Part shown: positions 23,813 through 35,842 of the stretch, in pieces | How positions within the stretch are numbered: position 1 is the stretch's first letter | How the letters are laid out: each line of letters starts with the position of its first letter | From: Triparma columacea | Lineage: Eukaryota > Sar > Bolidophyceae > Parmales > Triparmaceae | DNA length: 64,000 bases | Assembly: GCA_030267965.1 (NCBI GenBank) | Contig: BRYA01000019.1 | Coordinates: 1-64,000 of the forward strand | Reading direction: 5' to 3' | Program-made: the position numbers and the translations under genes | Notes under the pieces: model-generated | Told to the model about the DNA's origin: nothing | Databases searched by the model: none | The model's input: the letters and a program-made list of their open reading frames with translations, nothing else

Positions 23813-26745
23813 CTACAGTACATTCTTCACGTTTCCGTCCGTCAACATCTCCCCCTCGACCTCTCTATCTCCCTCGCGACCCCGCTTTAACTGGGCCTGC
23901 TCCTTAGCCCACCTGTTGAACACAACGAGCTCCAACGAAGCGAAGATGAAGAGGAGGATGGAGACCCATCCGAGCGTCTTGACTAACGACCACCCATCGC
24001 CATCGAGGGCACCCTCAATCGAGTCGCTCATCTCGAACGGTTTGAAGCAAGAATTGGTGAAAACCATGACTAGCCAGCAACTGCACATCATGATAAACAA
24101 CGCGCTGAGAAGTAAAGCCTTCATTTTCGTGGGCAAGATCTCCCACTTGGTCACTTCCGCAAACAGCGCCGTTGCAGCTTCAACTTTTTTATCTTCTGCG
24201 AGCACCTCCTCGTCAAGGGGAATGGCGTCGATCTCATCTTTACGATCGACCTGCGTCTTCTCAAGGTAAAACGCAGCAAGGAGCATGACGCCGCCCTGCG
24301 CGAGTCCAGTGATCATTGTAGCGACGGTGCCCACCGTGCGGGCCCACTCATACTCGTAAGGCTCACCTTCGAGGTAAACGAACATGCCCATCAGTACGGT
24401 CGGGATGATGAGCACAATGCACGGAAAGGTTCCGATGAACACCGGCATGAAGTCACACCCAAGGATTCCCGTGGTTACTGCGGAGAGCGAAGCAAATCGC
24501 GGAATGGTTACGATATCGGGTAAGGTTTAGGTGGTTATGGTTGCGGGGTATTCTTTCCGCCCTTCCAAGTATAGTCAGATAGGATCGAATCAATCGGAGA
24601 GAAAGAATCGGATCATAACACTAGATGATTATATGTAATATCTTTCCGCCCTTCCTCACCGAAAGTGGGCCAGTCGGGTCCTCCGGTCAAGATGGCGCAC
24701 TTTCCCCACGTGAGACCCGGGTCGGCCATGATGACCCTCACTGCCCTCATCAGGTCGCTGTTGACCCCAACCATCTGCCTTACGGCCACCATGTTGCCCA
24801 GCTTCTTTCCAAAGACCTGCTGCTGGATAGTCCCGCTGATTAGCTTCAGGATGAGTCCGAGGAAGGTACAGTACGTGACACCTCCGAAGAGGCCCATGGC
24901 CGGCTCGCAAACAGCCAGGAGCATCATACCTGACATAAAGTAGATGGGAACTCCAGGTACGGGGGGGAGAAGGAACAATGAGATGCCAACGAAGGACATG
25001 GCTGCAGTGACGGCCGCGATTGACCAAGATTGAATTGCAATCCGTAACCACGCCAGGAAGAGGTAGGTGAACTTGGTGACGAGCACGCCCATCACCTGCA
25101 CAAAGACGCCGACCTTGAGCGACATTAGGATTACAGGGGTCCACTCCCAGGACATGATCATCTTCTTCTGCTTGGATGCGGCCAACGTGAGGGCGTAAGT
25201 TCGGTCCTCGTCGGTCAGGGGTTTCGAGAGTGGGAGGCCGATCTTTCTGATAGCCTGGTTAACAGTCGCGATGCCCCAGTACACGAAGACGATGGGGAGG
25301 CAGGACAGGATGAACGTGCCCTTGAAAATGGTGCCGTAGCCTCCATACTTTTCCTTCATTTTGTTGATGACGCCGTCCTCGATCTTGCCCACCAACTGCT
25401 TCTTGCCGAGAAGCATGAGTGCGACGCACGCAGCCGAGAGGCACATGAAGACGACGAAGCTAAACAGGGCGTCGGCAACTCCGGAGTTGGCCGCGGCAAG
25501 GCTCGAGGCGATCCACATGAGGAAGCAGATAACGAGGAAGAACTTGACAAAGGCGCCGATGGATGCATTTTTGTGGTCCGGGTTTGCGAATGCAAAAATG
25601 AAAGAGAGGAAGTAAAAGCCAGTTGCGATGGCCATGGGGTTGACCCAAATGAGAAAGGCCGCGCCACACGTGTTGTAAACCTGGTTGCACTCGGAGGGGC
25701 ACTTGGTTATACTACTGTCCACTCCGCGCAACGAGCAGCTCCATGTGTTGCTGTCTGCGTCATAGTACTGCGCACACTCCGGGAACCCTGATGTCTCGGT
25801 GAGGAAGTTGGGGGTGCAGTCGAGTTCGTGTGCCCAGAAGTCCCTGTTTTTGTCGTCCCACTCGTTCCTCCCGTTATCCGTGAAGAGCCAGATCATCCAA
25901 GCTATAAGTGTGATGGTGGCCGTGCAGAAGAGGGGGGTCGAGAGCCAGTTCACGTAGTTCCTGAAGTCGACGAAGAAGAGGATCCACTTGAAGCTAAACA
26001 GGTAGAAAGGCAACGCGAGCATGGTGACCACCAGGGGCGACGCTGGGTACTCCGCCGCATTGAAGAAGATCCCAAATACGAACGCGATCGCCGCCAGGGC
26101 GACAAGGATAGAGCGGAGCATCCTCATGCAACTGCTGGTCCAGTAGGAGAAATCGAGCATATACATGGTCCCAAACGTCAGGAAAGAGCCGGTGGCGCAC
26201 CAGTACCCGAAGTCGGAGTTGTGCATGGCGAAACGGTAGCCGCTGATGCCCCAGCCCATGGCGGAGAAGCAAGAAAGGAACAGGAAGACAGGGGCGATGC
26301 AGATGCCCAGGAGAGCGAGAAAATGCTTGAGAGGGATCTTCTCCAAAGGAGGGATTGCTGGGTGGAGGGGGGGGAGGGGGGTGAGTATGATCGTTCAAGG
26401 GTATGTTTTCATCCATTCTCACCTCCAACGTCCTCCAAAAGGTGAAGCGTCTGATCGCCCACCTTCTTGACGCCAGTGCCCACCTTCTTGACTCCGCGAA
26501 CGGAGCTTTCTATACCAGACTCTGCGACCTGTGGGGTGGGAAGGGGGGAGGGGAGGGGAGGAAAGGGGGCCTTTGTGGGTGGAGGGGAGGACGAAAAGGC
26601 AGAAAGTACTGCCGCTTGATGCGTTGATATGAGTCGCAAACACATCATACAACAAACTCACCTTCTCGATGTTGATTGCGGTGTCAAGAACCCCCTTGAT
26701 GACCCCGCTCATGAGACCCCTCTCAGAATCTGTAGTAGTTGACAT
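23813..26745 (-). CDS. Polytopic membrane protein with conserved GGPDWPT motif
   Basis: Exons (minus) 26745-26662, 26528-26423, 26357-24660, 24477-23813; phases agree, 850 residues. The first two exons encode a short cytosolic head with a repeated VKKVGTGVKKVG phrase. Exon 3 has about ten hydrophobic segments beginning IPLKHFLALLGICIAPVFL, a Cys-containing loop after the fourth, and LPPVPGVPIYFMSGMMLL near its end. The motif ILTGGPDWPTF is cut by the last intron; exon 4 continues VTTGILGCDFMPVFIGT and adds four more hydrophobic segments. The single-frame continuation across that intron shows that what look like two separate ORFs are one gene. Probably a transporter or membrane-remodelling protein of a protist-specific family; I do not recognise it. 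Divergent from the IQ-motif gene, with 205 bases between starts. Confidence 0.85.
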
Positions 26746-26950
26746 CTTGACGACTTATAAGTGGAGATGAGGTGGTCGATTTTGTTATTTCTCAAGCTCA
26801 GACAACGTATCAAAACGAGACGTTGACGGAAAGTGGTTATTGGGGCAACAGCCTAAAAGTGGATCCAACCAGGCAATCAGCAGGCAAAAACCGACTAAGC
26901 TCAGCAGTTGGGTCCTAATTTCTTTGACCCGTTGACTTGGCCGTCCCGCC

Positions 26951-29435
26951 ATGCAGCCCGAGACGAACCCGGGACAAGTCAATCCCTGGACCCTGGTCTC
27001 GACGGGGGCTTCGTCTTCCTTGTCTGAAATTCTATCAGGCTCTTCTCTCTCCGATGCAGCGAAGGAGAAATATTTGCCCTACATGGCCGTGAGAGTCAAC
27101 CATGACTTCTCCAAGGTTTTGAATGGGCGATTTTGGAGGAATCTTGGTATAAGTGAGGGGACCAGGGAGAAGGAGAGAGAGGAAAGACGAAAATTGAGGG
27201 AGGTGGGTGCTCAGCGGGTGGGGAAGGAGGGGGGTGTGAGGGGGAGAGGGGATTGTTGAGTGCGGTGCAGTGTGGTTGCGTCGTTATGATTATGGAGGTC
27301 CCGACCGTTATCTCAACCTCTCGTCCATCCCACCCCTACGCCATTCCCAGGCTGAGAAGATGGTCAAGCTAAAGTCCTCCATGGATGCGCAATCAGTTGC
27401 CATCTCCAAGCTGCAACGGCAGCTTGCCCTGCGACAGCACCAGATGGCAATGAAGGCTGTTTGCGAGGTTGCAGCATGGGAGATCCAGAGGGCGTGGAAG
27501 AGAATGCTTGGAAGGGTTTTGATCAGAAGGATGCTAGAGTATCGAAGCGCGCTACTACTGGCCACCAGATGCTGGTTCTTGTTGACTAAGTGGAAGAGAA
27601 AGATCGGGGCGGGGAAGTTACAGTCAACGTGGAGGGTGTATTCGGCGAACAAAAAACTCAACAAGATGAGGAATTTCATCCGAAGCATCAAGAACATTCA
27701 GGGCCTCTGCAGAGGGTGGCACGGAAGAAATGAGGCAGCCCGGCGACGAGTGATTCGAGAAGCTGTGAGATTCGTGGTTCGCACCTCTATTCTCTTTGGA
27801 GCGGCGAGGGCTTCAGCTGAGCTCATGGAGCCGCACTTTGCGGCAGGAATGATACAGCGAGCCTGGAGGAAATTGATCAGACGGCGCAACGCCAAGGCGA
27901 GGAAACTCAAGAGGCTCAAGTTGGGGCTAAGGGGGGATAATCGGGGAAATCTGAGGGACGACATGTTAGGAGCAAACTACGGGATCATGTCAAGGAACAA
28001 GCCCATGGCGGGGGGGGGGGTGCACCACACCAGAATCAAGGGCCAGTGGATCAAGCAGGACAAGGGTAAAAGGGGGAAGAAGAAGAAAGGGAAAGAGACG
28101 GGGAAACCGAGGGCGTACTTCAGGAGGGGAAAAAGAGATAGCATCGTCGCCTTCACCAAGGCAGCGGCAATGATCAGTAAGATCCAACTCACAAATGGGG
28201 GGACTTGGGGGGTCAGAGATGACGAGGACGTGTCAAAGCTCGTTAACAAGAAAGTGGCGGAGAAAATGAAGGGGTGGGGGAATAAGGGGAGAAACAGTCT
28301 TGTGAAGAAAAAGAAGAGTATCCAGGTGACGGCGGAAACTGACGGGCTGCCGACGGTTCAAGAGAGGTGAGAGGGGGGGGGAGGGGGGGGGGGAGGAGGT
28401 CAGGTAGGGCACGTTTGTGACAGTCTTACTCAATTTGCCTTCATTTGTCGCTGCAGCGCACGCCCAACACCACACGCTCCTCGGACGCCTCGCCGAAGTG
28501 CTACCACACCACGCCATCAACGCTCTGGCCCACAACAAGCTCCAACGTCTCCCATGGCGAAAAGAGGAAGCAGTAAGGGTAGGCTAGCACTCCCATCAAC
28601 TTTGTCGCCACCGCAATCTCCCAGGATGTCACCAAAGAGCCCAAAGAGCCCAAAGAGCCCAAAGAGCCCCAAGAGCCCCAAGGTCAACTTAGAGAGAAGA
28701 CACACTGATAACGGGATGGAAGCACTAAAATCACCGGGTGGACGGGCACGAGGGATCAAGAGGATCGGCGGCAGTTTCAGGGAGTCGCCGGTTTCTCCCA
28801 AGTGGAGGAAAGGGAGTAATAGCAGTCCACAGGCGAGCCCAAGCAGCAGCCCAAAAAGCCTTGTTGGGGAGTTGACAAAGATCGAAACGGAGGATGAGGT
28901 AAAGGAGATAGGCGCAAGCCTGGACGAACACGAAGAGGACGAAGCGCACGAAGATAGCGAACCGGAGAGCCCCACCAGAATAAAGCACGACGAGGAAGAG
29001 CTCCACGGACACGGGCATGCAATTTTAGGGGCTATAATGGCCGGAGGGATCATGGACAGTGTGGACGGCGGACTCCTCGCGACGAGGCCAGAAAAGGAGA
29101 AGGAATTGAGAGGGCCCGACAGTCCCAATGTGGTAAGACGATCCATCGGAATGAACATCTCCAGGAACTTAAGTCTCAAGGGAAGCGAATCTTTCTTGGG
29201 CTTCAACAAGGAATTGCACGCAAACTTAGATAAGGAAATGGCAGAAATGGAAATGAGAGAGCGTCAAGAGGACGAGGCCAGGAGGGTCATTGATATCATG
29301 GAAGAGGGAGGGGGGGGAGGAATGGAGAGGGAGGCAGAAGAGGAGAGGGTGGAGAAGGTGGAGAAGGTGGAGGAAAAGGAGACGGAGGAAGACGACGAAT
29401 ACAGTGACGACGATTTCGAAGCAGAGGACGACTAA
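26951..29435 (+). CDS. IQ-motif protein with SPK repeats and acidic tail
   Basis: Three exons: 26951-27202, 27261-28366 and 28457-29435, about 778 residues. The acceptor of exon 2 could be 27261 or 27271 (then with donor after 27206); both keep the frame. The middle exon carries at least four IQ-like calmodulin-binding helices: WEIQRAWKRMLGR, GKLQSTWRVYSANK, KNIQGLCRGWHGR and GMIQRAWRKLIRRR. Exon 3 has a perfect PKS triplet array (PKSPKSPKSPKSPK, about 28630-28680), then a long acidic region ending SDDDFEAEDD. Likely a cytoskeletal or flagellar calmodulin-binding scaffold (inference). Without the third splice the protein would stop at 28370; the spliced frame stays open and continues the basic Pro/Arg composition. 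Confidence 0.8.
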
Positions 29436-30305
29436 TAGAAGAATGCACAGTTGTGAGTTTGCTAGAACTGAAGCTTGAATGGCAGCGATTTGTGTGTGAA
29501 TGTGTGAGGGGAAATCCGAGTGGGCCCTCCACGTCATGAAAGCTCAACCCCTTTCAATCTCCGATCGACGTTCCCCAACTCAACCGAAATGTGTCAGAGA
29601 GAGTATCACCAGTTGTTGTTGCTGATATTTAAAAAATCTGACCAGGGAAAACCAGCCTCATCAGAATAAAGGAGACAGATTGTTTTGACTGAAGTTTTAC
29701 ACCTATTACACTTAACGAAGCTTCACTACGACTCTTAGCTCTCCAAAAAAAATCCACGATTTTTCGTGACCCCGGTGTCATTCTTGTCAATACAAGTTTA
29801 TATACATATATATACTAATTTATGTATCATAAGCACCATGTAATATTTAAATCTCAAATGGAATCAGTTATGAAAATTTGATTATATGTGTGAAAATATA
29901 TTTTGAATATTTATGCATCGATATTCATTGAGATATTTTAAATATGATTAATATGTTCTCATGTGATTAATTACCTTTATTTGAAACCTTTGAAAAAATA
30001 TTTTCACTAAACGTCAAGATCCAATTTAGGATGCATGAATATACAAATTTATTTTAGTTTTTGATACAGTAAGATATAAAATATTTTTCAAGTCTCAGTT
30101 AATCAATTTCATTTTTCCGATTTTCACTGAAATCAAATCTTGGCTATTTCCTGTCTGATTTCAACATTTACAGGGTGAAACTCGCGTGTTATTATGACTG
30201 GAAAAGACCTCCGAGAGAGAAACTACTGCACATGGAGGGTGGCGCATCTGGTACGCCTTACGCCCGTAAAAGACGATTCAATCATGGAATTTGTCTAGAG
30301 AACAT
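29436..30305. other. AT-rich intergenic island
   Basis: From about 29740 to 30170 the sequence is strongly AT-rich, with ATATT/AAATT phrases, unlike the GC-rich remainder of the window. I see no ORF, no tRNA and no tandem unit. It lies between convergent genes, so it is not an obvious promoter. Confidence 0.7.
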
Positions 30306-32329
30306 TCACTTCTTTTTTAGCCTTTTCACCAGCTTCCTGTTGACCTCAGCCCAGCGCTCACACTCGCTCTCCTTCTCCTCGAGCTTCTTCTTAAGAACCT
30401 TCAGCTCCTCGCTACTGCCAGAGTCAGCGGCGGTGGGAGGGGGGACGAAGGGTGTGATGGGTGGGGGGAGCGGGAGGTTCGTAACGTACTCCCACATGCA
30501 GACCTCCTCAGGAGCTGTGGAGGACAAAGGGAGAAGGGGGGGCTCAGGTCAGGAGAAATAAATAATGTGCACAAAGCTCAGATGAAAGGGGGGAATGTAC
30601 TAAGGAACTTCCAACACTCAACACCTCACCAAATTCTCACCTTTGCTGAAACCTCCACCCAACATCTTCTCCTCGAGACCGCCCTCTACCGCCCACCTGT
30701 CCAACTTCACCTCCCGCCCACCATGGCGACCCTGCACGAGGGTCAACCGAGAGCTGGGGGGAACCGGCATTATTGAGATTTGGGTGGAGTCGGCGTCCTC
30801 ATTAGGAACGGTAAGGAGGGTCAGGGATGAGGAAGTCATGGCAAGGATGGATTCTCCAGTGAAGAAGAGCTGAGGGAGGGGGAAAGTTAGCGAGGGGGGG
30901 GTAGGAGTAAGGGAGGAGTGCAGGCATGGCGCGATGCGCGGACATGCAACCCACAAAAGCATACGAGTAGCTCAACTCATGACGCTCGTCGCACTTGCTA
31001 CGCTTTTCGCACTCGCTAACCCTACTAGACTCACCTGACGGATCCCTTCACCGTCACCGCTGCCCTCCCTCACCAAACTCCAGCCAATTGCCTCACCGCC
31101 AAACTCGACCCTCCCGTTTTTGTAGCCGACAACCAATTCGTCTATACCAACCACTTGGAGGGCAGTAACAGGAGTGGAGTGAGGGAGGGGGTAGGGGAAG
31201 GATTGGAGGACGAACTGTGGGGGGGGGGTGCCGAGGTGAGGTTAAGCTCATAGGATTGGAGGGAGAAAGAGTACGACGAGTAAATGTCCGTCAATGTAAG
31301 TCTACCTCTTTCAATCGTCGCATCGACTCCCCCCTCCTCCGCTACTACGCCCCTCTCACCTTTCCACCATCCCAGATTTTTGTGAGGCTGTGAACGATGC
31401 CGTCACATACGGCTAGGAACCCGTTGCGGTGACCGCAGACCGATGAGCACAGTCCACCTACGTAGCAGTGAATAAGATCCGACGCCATAGTCTCAAGGCC
31501 CCAGAAGGGAAGGTAGAAGAGTGAGCCGTCGCCGGCGGAACCGAGCAGGACGAGAGAGTTGGTGTGGGTAAGGGTGAAAGACAGGAAGGAGATACCACGA
31601 TAGATGGAACGGAGGGGCAAGTTGACGCCGGAGCCTGTCAGGGCATTGTATATAGTAAGGGAGCTGTCGGCGTGGCCAGTTATGTAATAGTCTGTAGAAG
31701 TAGAAGGAAGGTAGACGGAGCTGGTGATGGGGGACGCAGAGATTGGGGGGGACGAGAAGGAAGGCGTTGGAGCCTTTGAGGCGGTGGTGGGTGTAGCAGA
31801 GGAGGAGGAGCCAGGGGGGGAGGGCAAGGGTGGAGAGAGGTTGATCCTTCCGACAGTTTTCTGTGAGGGTGTGTGGGGAGTGTGGTGGGGGACAAGCGAA
31901 ACGAGTTGAGGAAATGTTTAGTTCGTTGGTTTGGTGTTGTGCCGACAAGAAATTGGTCAGTAGTAGTAACGATGACGAAACACCTCCATCCCTACACTCC
32001 CCTTGTTGGAACCCGAACGAAAGGTGGAAGATAGCGGTTCCCAAATCCAGTCCCCTTCTCCAACCCCTCCAACCCCTCCACCCCCCGTCCCTTTTGTACG
32101 CCGCCCCAAGCTTTATCGCACTCCCAATTGCCGTCCCCTCACTTCCATTACTCACTTTATTACCACTTACTCCTCCCTTCGTAGCAACATACACGCGACG
32201 ACCACTTGTAGATACAATGCTAACTATAGAGGTGGGAGGCGGCAGAGGAGGAAGATTCAGAGAGGTAAAATTCAGAGCATAATGCTCAATCGAGGTTGGG
32301 GAATGGACAATAAAAGTGGTGGAGGACAT
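30306..32329 (-). CDS. Beta-propeller-like (WD-type) protein with C-terminal coiled coil
   Basis: Exons (minus) 32329-32171, 31860-31360, 31214-31035, 30869-30641, 30514-30306; phases agree and give about 425 residues. The first donor is either GTAAGT (exon end 32171) or GTGAGT (exon end 32156), 15 bases apart and both in frame. Repeated blade-like segments are seen: RRVYVATKGG, TDYYITGHADSSLTIYN, NSLVLLGSAGDGSLFYLPF, IDELVVGYKNGRVEFG and GESILAMTSSSLTLL. The tail (SEELKVLKKKLEEKESECE) is a short coiled coil. No blade has a clear WD pair, so the family is not assigned; a nucleoporin, BBS or trafficking adaptor would fit. Tail-to-tail with the IQ-motif gene across the AT-rich island. Confidence 0.7.
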
Positions 32330-32559
32330 AAGGGAGATGGAAGACTAATGAGGAAGATCTATAGAGGTAGCGAAGTAGCGAAGTATATAGACTTGTAATT
32401 CTACGCCTTGATGAAAAGTCTCAGATCTCTTCTCTCAGAATAATTGGTTGCAAGGTGCTTGCAGGGGTCAGATCCATTTTAATCGGAGCAAAAAACCCAA
32501 ATTTTGGCCAAATTATCCCCTTAAGACAAAAACACTTTCGATAGTGTTGCATGATTCAT

Positions 32560-32632
32560 GCCCGTGTAGCTCAGTGGTTAGAGCATTGGTCTTATGAGCC
32601 AAGGGTCGAGGGTTCAAACCCCTCCTCGAGCA
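32560..32632 (+). tRNA. tRNA-like gene, anticodon UAU (Ile), with imperfect acceptor stem
   Basis: 73 bases fold as a cloverleaf: D stem GCTC/GAGC (569-572 with 581-584, last three digits), anticodon stem TTGGT/GCCAA with loop CTTATGA (anticodon TAT at 32593-32595), variable loop GGGTC, T arm GAGGG-TTCAAAC-CCCTC, discriminator A. A box TAGCTCAGTGG and B box GGTTCAAACCC are good. The acceptor stem GCCCGTG/CTCGAGC has two mismatches, and position 37 is G where tRNAs for ANN codons normally carry A. It may be a degenerating copy, or the precursor may be unusual. No intron. Confidence 0.75.
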
Positions 32633-32643
32633 TTTTTATTTTT
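32633..32643 (+). terminator. RNA polymerase III terminator after the tRNA-like gene
   Basis: T5 followed by A and T5 starts immediately after the discriminator base, as expected for pol III termination. Confidence 0.7.
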
Positions 32644-32967
32644 GCCCGTTTGCGCAACCCCAAGCCGAGAGGAGCGTACTGGCAAAGTTTGAGAGCGATT
32701 AGAGGCAGTGGCAACATGAAAAGATGTCTTGTTGTTGTTGGCTTTTTTTTTGCACGGGAACCTAATCTCTCCGCAACGTGGGTCCGGTAAGTGACGTTGA
32801 AATCCTAATAAACACATTCCTATTATTGCACCGTCGATATGTTTGATTATTAAACATTTTTTTCAAGCTGCAAACCAAATTCTTTTCCATTCTCCATTCT
32901 AAACTCCCAAATTAAACTTCTCGCTTTCTCCCCGCCACCCTACTTATCGTTCCCACTACCTCCACAA
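32638..32967. other. Intergenic after tRNA
   Basis: Contains a short GC-rich part (32645-32715) and an AT-rich part; no coding or RNA gene recognised. It ends at the stop of the small secreted-protein gene on the minus strand. Confidence 0.4.
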
Positions 32968-33442
32968 TCACCTGGAGAATGCGGCGAGCTTCTTTTTGAC
33001 TGGTGTCTTGACGGCTTTACCAGAGGTTCTCAGAAAGGTCATAATTTTGTCCCTCTTCCTCATCCTTCCCTCCACCGCCTTCACTTTCGTCTCTGCCTCC
33101 TCTTCAATTTCACTGTGGAGTTTGGGTGGGACGTACTCGGGCACCTCATAAAACGCGGGCGTGATCCTGTACTTGTCTGGTGTGGGGCTCAGGGAGGAAA
33201 GGTAGTCGTCAGTGAGCCTGTTTTGGAAAGCGAGGAGCGAGGAGCGATGGTCGAGGAGCGAGGAGCGAGAGTTGAAGGAGGTTAGCCATATGGTGCGTCA
33301 TGTTTACTAAAGCCCACCCCCATTCTCACCTCCCATCACCAGAAGCGCACATACAGGCAAATGGCGGCATGATCACCAAGGCCTGAATAGAAGTAATTAC
33401 TCCGGAAAGTCCTATCAAGGCGATTAGCAGCTTCATCATCAT
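32968..33442 (-). CDS. Small two-exon protein with signal peptide
   Basis: Neither exon stands out as an ORF, but together they give a coherent 120-residue protein. Exon 1 (33442-33330) starts with three Met codons and a signal peptide (KLLIALIGLSGVITSIQA), then MPPFACMCASGDG. Donor AG|GTGAGA at 33329 and acceptor CAAAACAG at 33218 join in phase to exon 2 (33217-32968): LTDDYLSSLSPTPDKYRIT, a Pro/Tyr-rich stretch, then Glu/Lys helices and a basic C-terminus (KTPVKKKLAAFSR). Stop TGA at 32968-32970. The sequence after the signal could direct it to the plastid or outside. I do not recognise the family. The intron contains a GAGGAGC-GAGGAGC simple repeat. Confidence 0.6.
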
Positions 33443-33711
33443 TCTGGTTCCTGAGCCTGAGAAAAATGAGGGGAAAAATATGAGTCGGCGAAGAAGAAGG
33501 GTTTTTGCCTCTTAACAAATCTCTGTAATGAAATTACGGGCTTGAATTTTGCATTTGGATATTCCTTGTATAAATAAAAGAGAACATAACAGGTCTAAAA
33601 TATAACAATGATGTAGGTACTCACAATAAGTGGGCTAGAAAAGTCAAATGGAACACCAGACTTCCAGACTTTCCAGACACCCCCCATCACATTTCAAACC
33701 TCCATTAAATC

Positions 33712-35789
33712 ATGGATCACGTATACATCACAGTCTCCAATGGCCTTCAGGTCATAAATAGCCATCAACACCCACCAACCCTATCAATTTCCTCCAACTT
33801 GACCCCCTCACTGTTTCCACCATGTGCTTCCGTGGGCCCAGTCTTGGAAGACCCCACTTCAATCACCTACGTATATGATTTCCTCAATAACCAAACTATA
33901 CCCAACAAGCACCTCTATTCATCGATGAAACGACGTGAGTAGAGCCGTTTACGACGTGATTAGAGCCGTTTTTGTTAAAAAGGAACTTCCAGGATGGCAA
34001 GAGATCTTGTCTTATTGGTCTTATTGAAGTCTACTTTTCGTCCCCCTTCCCCCCTCCCCCCTAACCCTCCCTCTTCATCTCACTCACCCCTCATCATCTT
34101 CAACTCCTCACTCCCAGTCGCCTCGAGCCGTCCTCCCACATCCTTCTCCACCTCCTTCTTGATACGCTGGAACTTGCTTTTGTCTTCCCTTCAGTCCACC
34201 CCCCTCCCGCCTGGCCTCGCCGTTGGGAGGGAAAAAGTTAAGACATGCTACGACCTTCTCTCTGCCGACCCTTCGACATGGAAGGATGTCACTGACAGGG
34301 TGGGGAGGGTCGAGGAGGTGAGGAGAACGGACAAAACTATCGCGGGAAGGAAAAAAAAATGAATAAATGCAAGATGGCACTGCGCGATAGGAATATCCTT
34401 GGCACCGCGCACCAACCTCCCCCCCCCTCCTCCCCCCCCCCCCCCAATCCTCGCAGTTTGAGACCCGCTACATGGCGATAGTGAAGGCGTTGGACTCGGA
34501 GACGAGGCCTGCGGAAAGGGCCACGCTTATGAAGGGTGCGCTCGAAATGATCGCCGCCGGGGAGAGGTTGAAGGAGGGAGCCGAATGGTTCAGCGACTTC
34601 TACGTCGCGCGAGGAGAGAAGATTGGGGATACGCTTCGGGCGGTCGAGGAGGAGGTGAGACCTACACCTCATGACAAGCATCTACGCTGAGACGTCGTCA
34701 GCACTTGACATTGTGTTCGCTTCTCTGAGTCTGGCCTCAGGAGAAGGCAAGCTCAGGAGAAGGGAAGGCTCGCACTGGCGCAGCTTCCACTTGGTGTTGA
34801 GAACACTGCTGCAGCGGCAGGGTGCTCTCTGGTTGAGTGTCGTCGATGGTCTCATCTTCTGCGAGTTGCCACTGTCGAGGTTGACCTAGACCTCATGACA
34901 AGCATCTACGCTGAGATGTCGTCGGCGAGGTTCACCAACATGAAGTTCCTCATTTTATTCACTCACGCAACCTATTCACTTACGCAACCCTCTCTACGCC
35001 CCCCCCTCATAGGTCGCGATGCAGGCTGCTTACGGCGTCAGAGTCAGGGACAAGGTGGAGTCTCTACGTCGGGAGCTCGAATTGATGCGAGCCGATGAGA
35101 TCAAGAGGAGGAGGGCGGTAGGCGTTGTTGAGAGCGACAATGGTCGAGCCGTCTACAACCCCGCCTGGCATGGCGAGCTCAACAAGGCTTTGAGGCCCAC
35201 GAAGGAGTGGGAGCTGGGATTTGAGGCCGGAAAAAAAGGGAGAGAGGATAGGGTCATTGGCGGAGAGGAGATGAAGGAAGAGGGGACGAAGCGGGAGGAG
35301 GCGAAGGGGGAAAAGAAGAAGGGCGAGGCCTTTAGCCCCCGCTCCTCCCAAGAGAATACAATGAAAGTATCCTCCGACGATGCCACCGACGACATGAGGT
35401 GAGCATGGCCGGGGGAAGTAGTGGTGACATGATTGATACTTCGCTCCTTCCCTTCAACGACTCACCCCTCACCTCTCATCCCTCACTTTTCACCCCTCAG
35501 GATGAATTTAGCGATGGAGGACTTTAGAGAGGGCGACTCGGTCCTGTTTATGCCTGCTAAGACGGCAAAAGGGGCAATTATTTGGGTGGCCTTCACACGA
35601 GGGCTGCACGAGGGGGTCGGAGTCCCTGTCCCTTACTACCTAAAACACAACAAAGAGGAGCCGTCATCCAAGGCCTCGGGCTACAAGATGGGCAAGGTGA
35701 AAGGCGTGGAGGAACGAACTGAGGGTGGCTCCGCCTACGGGATCAAGGAGGGGAGGAGGTACGGGTTGGTGGACTGCGAGTTGATCTAA
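33712..35789 (+). CDS. ATG11/FIP200-type autophagy scaffold with C-terminal claw domain
   Basis: Exons 33712-33934, 34118-34317, 34457-34654, 35013-35398, 35501-35789; phases agree, about 431 residues. The last exon has the layout of the Atg11 claw: a hydrophobic start MEDFREGDSVLFMPA, an AF motif (WVAFTRG), then PYYLK, YKMGKVKGVEERTE, YGIKEGRRYGLVDCEL at the C-terminus, as in ATG11 and RB1CC1. The middle is helical, with charged coiled coil in exon 4. At 431 residues it is much shorter than known family members (usually over 1000), so either the family is reduced here or exons are missed, especially in the 358-base intron 3. Role by family: scaffold of the ULK/Atg1 complex in selective autophagy. 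Confidence 0.6.
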
Positions 35790-35842
35790 ATTGATGCCCA
35801 CGCAAATCTTGTTTCCTTACTCAAGAAAACAACCCACTTTTA

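Noticed and set aside
34655..35012. Extra exon in the third intron of the claw-protein gene
   Set aside because: Short frames exist on both strands and a 45-bp duplication is present, but no donor/acceptor pair kept phase with family-like sequence.
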